Source of the DNA: Lojkania enalia
Taxonomy: Eukaryota; Ascomycota; Dothideomycetes; Pleosporales
Direction: 5' to 3'
NCBI GenBank assembly: GCA_010094045.1
Contig: ML986657.1
Span: forward strand, 101,994 to 165,993
DNA: 64,000 nt
Shown: positions 32,312-44,033 of the stretch, one piece after another
Layout: every line of letters starts with the position of its first letter
How positions within the stretch are numbered: position 1 is the first letter of the stretch
Program-made: the position numbers and the translations under genes
Notes under the pieces: generated by a model
Told to the model about the DNA's origin: nothing
The model's input: only the letters and a program-made list of their open reading frames with translations
Databases searched by the model: none

Positions 32312-34568
32312 CAATGATGTTCTTGATGTATTGTTTATCTTCGCTTTACGTTGATTAGGGCTATTCTTTATATACAATGTGAGAACGGATAGCTGGGTCG
32401 TGGTCAAATAATCCGACCTCCTAATTTAGTCTTTCGCGCTTTTGCCTGCTAAATTCGTTGACACATGGCATGCTTCTCTGATCGCCTAGGGGTCCATGAA
32501 ACTTAATCGTACTCCACCATACATTCGACTCCCCATATTCCACCTAGCTTAGACTATGGTTCCAATACAAATAGAGCTTCATAATCACCCTTCTCATTCG
32601 ACCATACCGTTCTCACACACCCGTCCGGACATCGCTTCATGCTGGAAATCTTCGTCCGCATACGCATTGCTTCGTATTCATCTCAAAATGTATAAATGAT
32701 GCGCAGAGCATCCCACTTCTTCCCTCCCTGCATGCTTTGAACGCCAACAACCTTAGATTCCATGCATAGCCACAAGATAAACACTAGTGAAAGGTCACAA
32801 ATCGATTAGAACATAGGCCCCTAAGTAATGGTAACTAGCACTTGTAATTTCCTAGGAATTAGCATGTACTAAGACCACCATTGCTCGCGACTGTTTTCCT
32901 TTTCATTCAGTATGGATATTCACGTCGATTCCAACTAGCCACTAGACATCTGAAGTAGCTCTATTGGTAGCTGTAAGATAAGAAATATCCATCTATCCTA
33001 GCCATCCCGCCGATGAATGGACTGTCTTCTTGCAACCCCGAATGCATCCGAGGTCATCCTATTCTCTACAACGCTTTGACAGAATGTTCAGCATTCCAGT
33101 CGAAGTTTGGCCGCAATTCTTCTGTTCCTCTATGTTTTGATCCGCTTAAAAACCTGGATTCCAAGATTTAGTGTGTTTTAAAGGGGGTAAAAATTACACA
33201 GTACTTTTCAGCTAGTGGGAAAACATAAAGAGGGATTAACATGATGAGACGAAAAAAGCGGGTCTGGGATGGGGCCCGTCCACGTGGGGGTGACCTTGGC
33301 GGCTGGCCCTTCTTAGATGGTCTCTTGGGCAAAGACGAACCACACGCGCCTTATTATGAAAGATGCGCATTCTCAACTGGCGGCTTTTCCGTCGCCTAGT
33401 ATGATTTCCCGGCCCCAAAGCGCTCTTCGGAGCTGAGGGACTGCGATCCGGTTGGAATTGCCTGTTCCCTCCTCCCCGCTAAGCCTAATCATCTCACCCG
33501 GACAACCTTGCAGGCGGCACACCCACCCCATCAATAAGCGTCTTCAATCCGCGCCATTGTACCATCTGCCCGTCCTCGTATGTTTCCGTCAATAAGACGC
33601 CCCGTCCCGGTCTAGCCTATCGTTGCCACCGTCCGTTGTCGAAAAGAGAAAGTCATATTACCTTCTGAATTGAACGCCTGTACCGCGTCAAGAGCCCGTG
33701 GAATCTAGCGGCAAACTGAGTGGCTGAGGGCCAGGAAACAGATCCTAATCGCGGCACGGGGCGGTTCGCTCACGCAATATAGACGATACAGCTTGGCCGC
33801 GCGGGGAAGGAAGCAGACATGTAGGCGATACAACGGGATTCAAGCTGGCATCCGATATCTACATCCCATGGACCTTACAGGATTCAGATATCTAAATTCC
33901 GTCTCAAAATAGCTCAGCATGGCCTTGCACGCTCTCGTGCTTCATGTCGCCATACCACGTGTGAACCCCGCGCTCGGGAGACTGGATTCTCCTGGACTTC
34001 CGCGACATAGATTGCTTAACATGGATAATCGCGCTAATTGCCCGAGAACTCGTAATATACCGCAGAGAGTTGATGTCTTTTTGGCCTTCCATTGGCCTAC
34101 ATTGTCGATAGAGGCTCGACATCAAGTTCCGCGCGAGTCAATCTCCCATTTTGCCGGCCATGGTGTGTCTCGTTACCGACTCTTTGGTGCGCTTATCCGG
34201 GGGTCTCGCTGCGCCCCAATAGGTGGTGCCAAAGTGTTGTGCGGCTTCAAAAGGAAAGGGTGTGGGGAGTAGGGTCAGCTGCGTGCACACTTACAATCCT
34301 CGTTACACTCCATATTCTCCTTAACCCCGAATATGTGTTCCTCTAATTATGAGACTTCAGTGAATGAGGAGGACATCAGTTCCGGGCCTTCACTGGAGGT
34401 AGACGCAAGTGCCCTACGTTTCCTTGCTTTTTACGGCGGCTAACGGGCCGACCCTTGGCAGAGTGACGAGCGCGACTCGGCCTTTGGCGACGCGGAATCT
34501 AGGTACTTGAAGCTGCTGCCCCACCATGTATGGAACTCTAACCCAGTCTTCCGTGCACCAGGTTCACC
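32312..34568. other. Long intergenic region, no gene recognised
   Basis: 2.26 kb. The first kilobase is AT-rich and broken in all frames. 33240-34340 is more GC-rich, with open frames up to 117 codons on both strands, but none has a motif, an intron pattern or consistent codon use. It may contain a decayed gene or a long promoter. The last part serves the LaeA-like gene. Confidence 0.4.
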
Positions 34569-36378
34569 ATGTCCGTCACAGAATCTGTCTACGACTACAA
34601 GTATGAGAACGGACGTAGATATCATGCGTATTCGGAAGGCAGTAAGTTGCTCTACCAGATGCCTGGATCTCTTGCTGATGCTGTAATAAGAATACCCGGT
34701 ACCGAATGACGAGGTGAGATCCTGGCTGACCCTTGCTATTTTGTCTCAAGATACTGATACAACATCTCTAGGTCGAGAAGGACAGGCTTGGTAATTGATC
34801 CACTATCGGATGTGCCCTTGAACATAGTCTTGACTTATCCTTTAGACCTACAGCACCATGCTTTCCGGTTGACCCTGGACGGCGCTCTATACCGAGCACC
34901 GATCCCCAAGGATGTTCAACATGTGCTTGATGTCGGTACTGGCACGGGCATATGGGCTATAGAATTCGCGGTAACATTAGGCTTCTGCGCCCGAGGATAG
35001 ACTGTAACGCCAACTAATCGAACATTTAGGATGAACATCCATCTGCCCAGGTTATTGGGACTGATTTAAGGTCTGTGCACTACAGTATTTAGTGAAAAAG
35101 AAATCTGACGTCGAATAGTCCCATTCAGCCTACGGAGTGAGTTCATAGTATGGTCAAAAATGTCAACAACTTATCCTCGTAGAGTACCACCTAATTGTAG
35201 CTTCTTGATCGATGACTTTGAGAACGACTGGGTATTTCGCCAACCATTCGACTACATTCACACCCGCGCTATGGTAGCTGCGATGAAGGATTGGCCTCGA
35301 TTTCTCGAGCAAGCATATAAGTGAACTCTAGCTCTGTACTTATTTATAACACCGATACTAATTACTTCTCCAGCAACCTCAGACCAGGGGGATATCTCGA
35401 GCTACAGGAATTAACATTCCCTCCTATCTGCACAGATCCGACAGTCACTTCTGAAATTTCGCCCCTCCTTCGTTGGTCTGATTACTTCACCGAAGCTGCG
35501 GCCAAGATCAACATTGACGCTCAATCTCCCCTCAAAGTGGGGCCCTTTCTTCGAGAAGCCGGATTCGTGAATATCCACGCCAAGATCTACAAGTGGCCCG
35601 TCGGACGCTGGGCCAAAGGCGATAAGATGAAGCTACTGGGTAAATTTGTGTACGAGGACTTGATGGATTGGTTACCTAGTAGTGCCTTGGGGCTTTTCAC
35701 AAGGGTCCTGAAGTGGACTCACGAAGAGGTGGAACTGTTTCTGGCTACAGTGAGGAAAGAGATGCGAGAGGAAAAACATCGACATTTTTACGCGAATGCG
35801 TAAGTCAAGCAAGGCTTTTGCAACGTTCAAGACTGATATCTTTCAGTATAATGTGGTATGCGCAGAGACCTGAAGAAGTCGGAACGGCGGGCATATTCGA
35901 CCAAGGCGAAGTGCGGGAAGAGGAGGAACTCGAGTCGGACGAGGAGCGAACCACGCGATTGAGAGAAGCGGAGGCCATGGCGTCATCGGATCGGGTCCAA
36001 TCTCCCGGAGGTCTCGCAGAGACTACGGCCGGCCTTTCTCTCGCATCCCCGCCGCCTGCCACGCCTAAAAAAACGTCGTTGCCAGAGAAAGGCCCCGCAG
36101 GACCGCTTCCTTCGGTCGCGGCGTTTAAAGACTCGCTTATCTCGTTGACTGATGACTCGACCGCGAAACAACCAAGCCAAGAAACAGGACCAGATATGAA
36201 TCTCAGTAGTATAGGGAAGATATCTTCGAGTACTATCGAGCTCTCCGATCCAGAACCAAAGTCAGATGACGGTCCTAGGAAAGGTGTTGGCTCCATGTCA
36301 CCATCTTCCGGCCCCGACCAGGAACGCGAAACGACCTCAAGCCCATCAGCTTCTGGCGATGAACCGGGCGTGGGGTAA
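34569..36378 (+). CDS. LaeA-like SAM-dependent methyltransferase
   Basis: Nine exons: 34569-34641, 34691-34713, 34772-34790, 34846-34970, 35030-35070, 35119-35136, 35183-35320, 35374-35799 and 35847-36378. They give 464 aa, and every junction restores the family pattern. In order: YSEGKYPVPNDEVEKDRLDL, QHHAFRLTLDGALY, the SAM-binding loop VLDVGTGTGIWAIEFA (about residue 67), then HPSAQVIGTDLSPIQP. Next come NCSFLIDDFEND, YIHTRAM, LRPGGYLELQE and KVGPFLREAGF. Two exons are only 18-23 nt. The C-terminal 160 residues are a Ser/Pro/Glu-rich tail not part of the methyltransferase fold. Family members range from the global secondary-metabolism regulator LaeA to many paralogs of unknown target. This divergent copy should not be called LaeA itself. 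No biosynthetic cluster genes lie beside it. Confidence 0.87.
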
Positions 36379-36935
36379 GAGAATTCAGTGCAATTTTAGA
36401 GTTGAATCCTCGATTTCTGCCCCGCGACTCAAGGTAGAAATGCGGCCATCGGTTGAAGGGAGCTTGGGAACGTGCGTTGGGGGTGGGGAATTGTTTTCAC
36501 CAAGTCAACATACGCTTAATTCAATGATGGATCGTTTTGGATTGATGGGGGCGTGTGGGGGCTGCTACTGAGTTTGATTTTAATGGAGGGAGTATTGGGA
36601 GGTCTACCTGCGGTGGTTCTTTTAGATACCCTGAGTGCGTGGGGTGCATGGGAGTAGCAAACATTCGATATATATCCCCGTCATTTCCAGCAGGGCAAGA
36701 AACCGGACAGTCTCCTGAGTCTACTGGTTTGCACAGGTCAGCAGATTTTGTAGCCACCAAATGATGCTATTCTTACCTAGGCCCCTAGCAATCGCGGACT
36801 GCTCAACTACTCGTGAAGTGGTCCATGCGCCATCGGCACCTGATGGCCTGATGCGCCGCCCCGCGGGCAAGCAGCTACAAACAGCTCTCGAGCTCCGAAG
36901 CTCCCACCCAGACAAGCTTCCACTACAATGGCACC
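36379..36935. other. Intergenic, nothing recognised
   Basis: 557 bp containing the 3' end of the methyltransferase transcript and the promoter of the nucleotidylyltransferase gene. Open frames on both strands are shadows without motifs. Confidence 0.4.
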
Positions 36936-37886
36936 ATGCCTCCTCTCACAACCAACATGGCGAGGGTGCAGCTGTGGGTATCTGCTCTTGACAGTCTCAT
37001 TCCAGAATATGAATCCGCCCTCCACTCCTTCATCTCATCGCCGTCGAAATTCCGGCTCGTTACGAGCGTAAACCCCACCAAAATGCCGCCAAAAACGCTC
37101 TATATACTCGACTCTTCTTTCAACCCGCCTACAAAGGCGCATTTAGCGCTTGCGACCTCCGCACTGGCATCTCCCGCGCCGTCAGACGAGAAACCACATC
37201 GCCTACTACTGCTGTTCAGCACCTTTAATGCGGACAAGGCACCTAGTCCGGCAAGCTTCGCGCAGCGTCTAGCGCTTATGAGGTCATTCACCGAAGATCT
37301 CTTAGCGAACTTGCAGGAAGCTCCCGCGAGCCCCGTCAACCCTAGCGAAATCACTGTAGACATTGGCTTGACGAAAGAACCATACTACACGGACAAATCC
37401 ACCGCAATAATGAATGAACCAGGCCCACCCTACCCGTCTAATCCAAAGCATGTGCACCTCTTAGGTTACGACACCCTAATCCGCTTCTGCAACCCTAAAT
37501 ACTACCCTAACCACAACCCTCCGCTCTCCGCGCTCACGCCGTTCTTCCACACCGGCCACAAGCTCCGGGTGACGCAGCGGCCGTGCGACAAGAATGATAA
37601 GTCGTCGGCCGAGTTCGGTACGGTGGAAGAGCAGGAGAAATATTTGCAGATGCTGAGGGATGGGGAGTTTGAGGAGGCAGGGTTCGAGAGGGCATGGGCG
37701 GATTGCATCGACATGGTCAAGGGCGAGGAAGGACTAGGCATCAGCTCGACGCGGGTGAGGACTGCGGCGAAGGAGGGAGACTGGGAGGTCCTGGGCCAGC
37801 TGTGTACAGAGCGGGTAGCAGCTTGTGTGGAAGCGATGGGTTGTTATGGCGAGGAAGTTAGTGGGAAGAAGATTGTGATAGGGTGA
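36936..37886 (+). CDS. POF1: Nicotinamide-nucleotide adenylyltransferase-like protein (Pof1 type)
   Basis: A single exon of 316 aa from the ATG at 36936. The nucleotidylyltransferase signature is clear: LYILDSSFNPPTKAHLALA (S-F-N-P-P-T-x-x-H, about residues 53-70) and GISSTRVRTAAKEG near residue 268 (I-S-S-T-x-[IVL]-R). These bind ATP phosphates in NMN/NaMN adenylyltransferases. HVHLLGYDTLIRFCNPKYY lies between them. The layout is that of the fungal Pof1 family, relatives of yeast POF1, rather than the canonical NMA1/2 enzymes. A later ATG at 37083 (MPPKTLYILDSS) would drop a 49-residue N-terminal extension. I kept the first ATG because related proteins carry a similar extension. It probably acts in NAD synthesis or in protein quality control; both have been proposed for the yeast protein. 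Confidence 0.82.
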   Translation: MPPLTTNMARVQLWVSALDSLIPEYESALHSFISSPSKFRLVTSVNPTKMPPKTLYILDSSFNPPTKAHLALATSALASPAPSDEKPHRLLLLFSTFNADKAPSPASFAQRLALMRSFTEDLLANLQEAPASPVNPSEITVDIGLTKEPYYTDKSTAIMNEPGPPYPSNPKHVHLLGYDTLIRFCNPKYYPNHNPPLSALTPFFHTGHKLRVTQRPCDKNDKSSAEFGTVEEQEKYLQMLRDGEFEEAGFERAWADCIDMVKGEEGLGISSTRVRTAAKEGDWEVLGQLCTERVAACVEAMGCYGEEVSGKKIVIG

Positions 37887-38464
37887 TGGAGAGGTGGGGT
37901 GGGTTAAGGTTGGATAGTACGTTTGGGGTTCATCCATTCGGTGTTCCGTGTTTGGGCTTTTTTGGGCCAGGTGTGTCGGAGCTGAAAAAGAAATCTCGGA
38001 GAAGGGAAACAAAAGTTAGGACGGCGTCGAGCAAGTCTCGCAATTGGCTCTGCGGCAGAACACCTAGCTATTGTCTTGCGAGCACTTCCTACGGCTTTGG
38101 GCTTTGCACGTGACGCCTGTATTCTGGGCAGGAGCGTTCGAAAGCGGGCTGGAGGCGAGAATAGAGGAGGGCAGCATCGAGGGTTCGATCAGCCCGTCCG
38201 CTCTTTCCTTTTATTCTGATAGCAGCTGCCATCGCGGCCAGAACAGGGAAGCCACCGCCCAAATCCTCCTCGGGGCTGTTGACTCCTCCCGTCAACCTCA
38301 TCTCCTCTGTCCCTTTACTTGTTCTCCCTTTTGCAGAGGTGACCACTGTTGTCGGCTTGATGGATCCTTGCCGTCTAAACCCATTCTTCGTCTGAAAACC
38401 GCCTCTGCGAGGTGCTACTGGGCTCTACCAGGGAACTTGGGTGTCCTTGGCCACGCCGGAAACC
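37887..38464. other. Intergenic, promoter of the disordered-protein gene
   Basis: 578 bp. It includes a pyrimidine-rich stretch at 38275-38340, typical of a fungal 5' leader, before the ATG at 38465. No gene was recognised. Confidence 0.35.
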
Positions 38465-41400
38465 ATGGCCTCCAAGATGTGCTGTACGGTGGAGGAGGGC
38501 GACCGGGCATCCTCGCCGGCACTTCCCAATGCACGTCTCGGCGACGCCACTCCCGCGAAACGGCCTCTTCTCTCCAACCAGTGTGGCTCCAATGGCTCCC
38601 GCTTCACTAGTGCTCGCTCCGAAGACCTGCACGAGCTCCGCCAGATATTCAATAACGCGACAGATCCGGGCCCAACAGAGGCTACACTTGCGAAGTCCCA
38701 TCACGCGAGGGCTAAGCGGCCGTCCGTGTACAGTCTACACAGTCTCCACAGAGTCAAGAGCGTCCATGCGTTCCTGAAACGGAAATTGTCTATAAACTCA
38801 CCGAAGACGGACACGGACCAAACCCCGAAGAGCAATGGAAACCAGAAAGATGAGATTGCATCTGACCCAGACACGGTCATTAAGTCACCGAGAGATGGTC
38901 CGGTTCTCCAGCTGAAGCTCACCAAGGATGATCTCAGAAGGGACCTCTTCAGCGACAAGAAGCCTGCCGAGGGTGGCTACGATTCGGATGCTGAGGTTTT
39001 AGATGACGTGGCAAGGAACATAGGGAAGAAGACTCCGTCGAAGAGGCCTAGCGTACATAGCATTGATTGGACTCCCTCGACTGGAAGGTAACGTCCTCTT
39101 CTTAACGCCGTAGCTCTGATCTCACATCCTCCAGCAAGCCAACCCCAGGGTCAACCGAAGGTCACGGCAATGCTCAAATGAACCCTGAAAACCAGCAGTA
39201 CGAGATTCGGCCTCCGGCACTAGCTACGCAGCCTTCTTTATCGGGATTATTCAGCCATTTTGCAAGCTCTCCAAATCTTCGTATCATTAATCCAGCGGAA
39301 AAGGACCGGAAACTAAGGCGTTCTCATTCTTTTTCTATTATCAATCGTCCCCCCTCGTTGGCTCATCCACCTCTACCGTCACCCCTACAGTTGCCTAGCA
39401 TCCGATCATCCAATGAAGTGCCTTGGTCTGCTTTCATGGCTGAGAGTCTTCGTCTTTCGCAATTTGCTCCAGTTAGACCTCCAAGCCCAGAGCTGGTCCA
39501 TACTACATTGCATTCACACTCAACTAGCGGTCGTATTGACACAAGCATCAAACACCAGAATCAGGACCAGTCAGCCGCAACTCATGTCAGCGTACCCCAG
39601 CCAACGTCTGCTCAACTAAGCAATCCCTCCTTGCATATCCACATACAGCAGCCTACATCCTCTCGCCCGTCGGGCTCAATCAGGGAGGACGCAGCACCCG
39701 AGGGAACGCATTATGCACAGGAATCTCAAGATAACTCAGAAGATAATCCAAGACGCTCTGTTCATCTTTACAGCATGCGGATATCGCATCACTTGCGATC
39801 AGGCTCTCTTCTCTCATGGGATGCTCTGAGCGATGCACCGGAGATACCCGCTCCTCCGCGCCCTCCTTTTAGCCGCAACGCATCCGACATGAGCAAGAAA
39901 TCCGAAGCACAAGCATCCAAGCATTCTCGACATCAGCGGCGGACCTCGAGCACAGGCTTTACCAGTTCCAAAGTGCCGAGTCGATGGGGCAAAGTGCTAC
40001 ATTCCGAACAGTTCTCTCGACTTGATAACGACTTCCAAGAGGATGAGTCCTCCATCTACTCGAGCAGACCACAGAGTCCACCAGACAGCTTTCGTGAATC
40101 ATTGAGGAATCTGTCATTGAGTGTTTTGCGCGATTCTGCAAAGAACATAACTGCCGTCTCTAGGAAGGAACCCCCAATTGAGAATAGCGCAGATGATAAT
40201 ACAGCAACGCCCAAAGCCAGTAGAGATCATGAGATTACGAACCTTCAAACGGATTCGGAAACTTCGGCCAAAGATGCTTTGCTCCCTCGCAACAACTGTG
40301 TGGCCAACACAGGCAAGTCCAAATTCCGTGAAGAGTTTACTCCCACGCCACCACGGAAGAAGGTATCGGCCTCTGCATCCTTTATGAAGTTTCTCCGCCC
40401 CCGCAACAGCGTCCGCAGCCGGAGTGACACAAATCTAGAAACAGCGAAGCTGAATGTTTCACCTGATCGGAATGGGACTGTATCAGCCCGCAATCGTAGT
40501 TTGTCGCGATCCATGATGAGTTTACAGGCCGAACAGGATGCCCTAGGAAAAGACAAAGATGCAGTTCCAATATGGGATAATGCCCTTAAGGCTCACCAGG
40601 CCGAGCGAGCGTCTCTATTCCTACCCGAGAACAAGTCTCTAGCAGTTAGCGGTAGCCCCTTTCGGGAGAGGAGCGGTAGCGGAGGGAGGCCAGTCTCGCC
40701 CATGAGCCTTCAAAACCGAAAAGAAGATTCCAAGCATGCCGAAAAACGGCTCTCACTTCCTCTCATGCACGGGCCCGAATATCAGGACCCTGGATTGTTC
40801 ATGGGAAGGAGAACTCTCATCCAGACCGATCAGTCCGATATTAGCCCCGGCCACGAGGTACAGATGGCCTTCGATAAGCAACCCGAACCTGCAACTGACA
40901 TAGGGGCTTGGGGTCGATATCCCAGTCATACGCGCGGTGAGCGAGCTGGAAGTGCCGGCCCTGCGGATAGTGTCCGGCCAAGGGACTTTGCGCTCGAAGC
41001 CGCTGTTCAGTTCGCCATGGGTGCAGATATAGGTCCTACCGGCCGTCCAAAATCTCCGACTGGCCCAGGTGGAAAGAAGAAAAAGAAGCGCATCGGCGAC
41101 GGACGAATGATCAAGAGCCGCTCCATGACATTTGGCAAGACGTTCCTCCGAAATTACGCGAAGATCTTCCGCAGCCAGAGCACGGAATTTCAGCGCCATG
41201 GTCATGGGCATCGTAGTTCAATTACCACGGGCGGCACTCTGGACTTCCCCGAACTTGAGATGCTGCCTGATGTCTGGCGTCGTGGTATTGTTGAAGAGAA
41301 GTCTCATGAGAGTTTGAAGGATGAAGAAACCAATGGAGTTACAGATAAGGGAAAGCGGAAAGAAGGCGACTCGATGAATACGCTTCGTTCGCCGCAGGAC

Positions 41401-41856
41401 AGAGATGTCACCGCCGGTGCACCCTCCGAAGCGACAGATGGTGCAAGGGATGAGCAGAATTCGACAGACAGAGCCCGCGTCTGGTCCGTCTACTACGAGA
41501 ACTGCATCCCTAATTTCCCGCGCGCAAGCACGGATGCGGGGATTGAGCTCCAGGATTTCTCGCCCAGTCGCCCGTTGTCGAAACACGCGTCTAGTCGCTC
41601 TCGGACGATGCCGGCGAGGTTCAAACACGGAAGAAATGCGAGCAGGATTAGTAGGGCAAGTGTTGGGAGCGTGGTGCAGAGTTTTGCGAGCTGTGAAGCG
41701 GTGGAAGGGGATGTGGGTGCGAGGGCGGATGGAGATGGAAGGAGTGTGGTTAGTGTGAGGCGTAGTACGATGGATTTAATCGAGAGGTATAGGGAGCAGG
41801 AGGTTAGCGAGCGCGAAAGGGTGTTGAGTCTAGTGCGGGTAGAGAGCCGGAAGTAG
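38465..41856 (+). CDS. Large Ser-rich, mostly disordered fungal protein
   Basis: Exons 38465-39087 and 39135-41856 (47-bp intron), 1114 aa. The frame is open upstream to about 38441 but only via GTG; the first ATG is 38465. The protein is rich in Ser, Arg, Pro and Asn with many short basic RS/RxxS motifs, likely phosphorylation sites. I see no signal peptide or membrane helix. A basic block near residue 635 (PGGKKKKKRIGDGRMIKSRS) followed by MTFGKTFLRNYAKIFRSQS looks more conserved. It could be a nuclear-localisation or membrane-binding patch. A WSVYYENCIP motif near 765 and an acidic-basic helix at the end (DLIERYREQEVSERERV) are further candidates. No enzyme domain is visible. It resembles uncharacterised Pezizomycotina proteins; the function is unknown. 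Confidence 0.75.
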
Positions 41857-43016
41857 GTCTCATAGGCTGGGACACGGGTTTCTTGGCAAGTTCTGATTGA
41901 GGAGAGCGAGCAGTGAATATGAATGGTGGGCGTGAGTATTGATATGCGATATTTTCGCGGAGGATAGTAGAGGCTGGGGAGATGTGGATCTTGGCATGGA
42001 GTAGTATGTATTTTTAGAAAGTTTTGTTTTTCTAGGATGCAAGTAAGGTATATAATTTGGTTTTATATTCGTAATGGCTTGTTTTTTTTGGTTTTAATTT
42101 GTTGGATATTTATTGTGGTGAGTTTATTCCCGCGGTCTCAATCCCCACCACTAATCCTACACGCCCAATACTCTGCGCACCGAAGAATTCCTCTAGCATC
42201 CATACACGTACTGTTCTAACAAAGATGGATGGGGGTGATTGGTTGGATGCTTGAGGTGGTAGGAAGCCGGGAGGGATGGGGGTCTTGTCTAATAGAATGC
42301 TAGGTAGCAACAGTGTTTAGCTCATTCGCGGGTTTTTTTTAGGAGATTAAAAAAAAATATTTTTTTTTTTTTCTGGCTAGCATGGTTTTAAGTAATGATG
42401 TGCTAGAAACGGTATCTAAGCGAAGGAGGCGGGGATGCGTAGAGTCAGTTTGAGGACATGACAATACGACGGTGGGTTTGTGCTGCAGATATCACAGGAT
42501 TGAGAGGAACCGGGGTTGGTTTGTTAGCAAACAGTGGAATGGCTCGTTTGCTACAGTTTCCCGAGCTGGCCTTTTATAGTCCGAAATGTGCCTGCTTCGC
42601 TAGACAATCGCACTACAAAGTGTGCTATTGAATGGCTTGTTAGCTAGTCATATACACGCCCGAGCTAGTTATGTAGAGCTGCTAGAACTGTAGTGTTGTA
42701 TACGGAGATTTACTATGTGTGAAGCTATATCATAAAGGAAGAGTATTGGAAAATTCTGGATGGAGGGCGGCTCATTGAGGGGTGGGTGATAGGACTGATG
42801 GTTATGGTTATTAGATGTTGGGGGAGGGGGAGATTGGTTTATGTGAATGGGTGGGTAGTAAAGTATTATTGGGTGGTTAGAAGGGCCATGAAGAAGAGTA
42901 GAGGGGTTGGCGGAAAACCTAGTAGCGAGGTTTCAGTGCGTAGAATGTATGTTTCATATAGCATTCGTAAATTGCGGCCGAACATTTTGGAGAATGTTCA
43001 AGGTTTCAGCCATTTT
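41857..43016. other. Convergent intergenic region
   Basis: 1.16 kb between convergent genes. It contains an A9/T13 pair (about 42349-42373) that could form an AT hairpin and may act in 3' end formation. Short open frames at 41860-42310 and 42786-43025 have no motif. No gene was recognised. Confidence 0.4.
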
Positions 43017-44033
43017 CTACTTTGACCCGGGTTGTCCGTAGTGCCGCCTCTCCCCGAACCGTTCCTCGTTCAATCTTAGTGTATGGCCGAGAAAATACAG
43101 GAATAAGCCTAGGAACGAGAATATGGCGAGCACGGCGAGGAGTAATGGCAGAGCGGTCAGTGACATGGCGAACCCGAGACATAGCTTCTGGAACCAGTTT
43201 TGCGTCCTCAGGCTGTCTACACCGAGCCCGACTTGTAGTGCGGATAGCAGTACTGTGCCATAAGCGAACGCAATGATGATCCACTGGAAGTTGTTCCTGA
43301 AAAAAGGCGCATAGTGCGTGTAGCTCCGCACATAGCCCGTAATGAATCCGCCCAGGTCCAGCGCGAGCGCGCATCTCAGACGCACGATCTGGTTGAGGCG
43401 GCGGATGCGAAGCTCGCCGAAGTCGTAGCGGGGGCTCACCGCGGTTGGGGCATTTGGGTCAATGGTATGGGAAAGCGTATATACAAATGTGCTCCATTCT
43501 TGCCAGGAGATATCCGGTACAAGGCGGTGGTCTCGCGCGACGTCTAGATCGCTTTTATGCCGGATCAGCCAGATATACGAAAGCAGGATGCCACGGGCGG
43601 CTTCGTAGAGCTGGGTATCCGGGCAAAGGTGCTGAGTCCAGATGGCGCGGTCCAGGAGGTAGGTTGGTAGAGGTTTTATAAAGATGTGGTCATCCACCCA
43701 AAGTAGGTGTAGGTCGGCTTGCTCGGTCACTGTGATTTGACGGCCCCACATCTTTTGGCGGTGCAGAGGTCGGGCTGCTTGCGGGATACCGGTCCACCAG
43801 AGATGGGCGTGAAGCTGGTTGAGGCGGTCGACGGATAGATCGGCCCGCAGGCTTTCCTGAGATATGCTCCGTGATATGGAGAGGTTATTTTGAGCGTCAA
43901 TGTAGGCGATGGGGAATGGATGTTTGGGGGCTCTATTGTTGGGTTTTCCGGAGGGAGTGGTGTCGATGAACCAGGAGTGATGGTCGAAGGATGGAGGGAA
44001 TGGTGAAGAGCGCTGTTCTGGCGTCGATTCCAT
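43017..44033 (-). CDS. DUF6601-type fungal membrane protein
   Basis: A single exon of 338 aa; the ATG is at 44033. The frame is open six codons further upstream but without an ATG. The first 65 residues are polar. The central region carries the family pattern: LNQLHAHLWWTGIPQAARPLHRQKM, VTEQADLHLLWVDDHIFIKPLP, YLLD, W..HLC and GILLSYIWLIRHKSDLDVA. The C-terminus has two hydrophobic helices, WIIIAFAYGTVLLSALQVGLG (about 255-276) and a longer one, ALPLLLAVLAIFSFLGLFLYFLG (about 295-320), after FQKLCLGFAM. This arrangement matches a widespread uncharacterised Pezizomycotina family that I recall as DUF6601. Its biochemical role is unknown. It is convergent with the disordered-protein gene. Confidence 0.83.
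   Translation of the reverse strand: MESTPEQRSSPFPPSFDHHSWFIDTTPSGKPNNRAPKHPFPIAYIDAQNNLSISRSISQESLRADLSVDRLNQLHAHLWWTGIPQAARPLHRQKMWGRQITVTEQADLHLLWVDDHIFIKPLPTYLLDRAIWTQHLCPDTQLYEAARGILLSYIWLIRHKSDLDVARDHRLVPDISWQEWSTFVYTLSHTIDPNAPTAVSPRYDFGELRIRRLNQIVRLRCALALDLGGFITGYVRSYTHYAPFFRNNFQWIIIAFAYGTVLLSALQVGLGVDSLRTQNWFQKLCLGFAMSLTALPLLLAVLAIFSFLGLFLYFLGHTLRLNEERFGERRHYGQPGSK

Noticed and set aside
33236..34346. Several open frames of 60-117 codons on both strands
   Set aside because: No motif, no consistent splice signals and mutual overlap; no coding claim can be supported.
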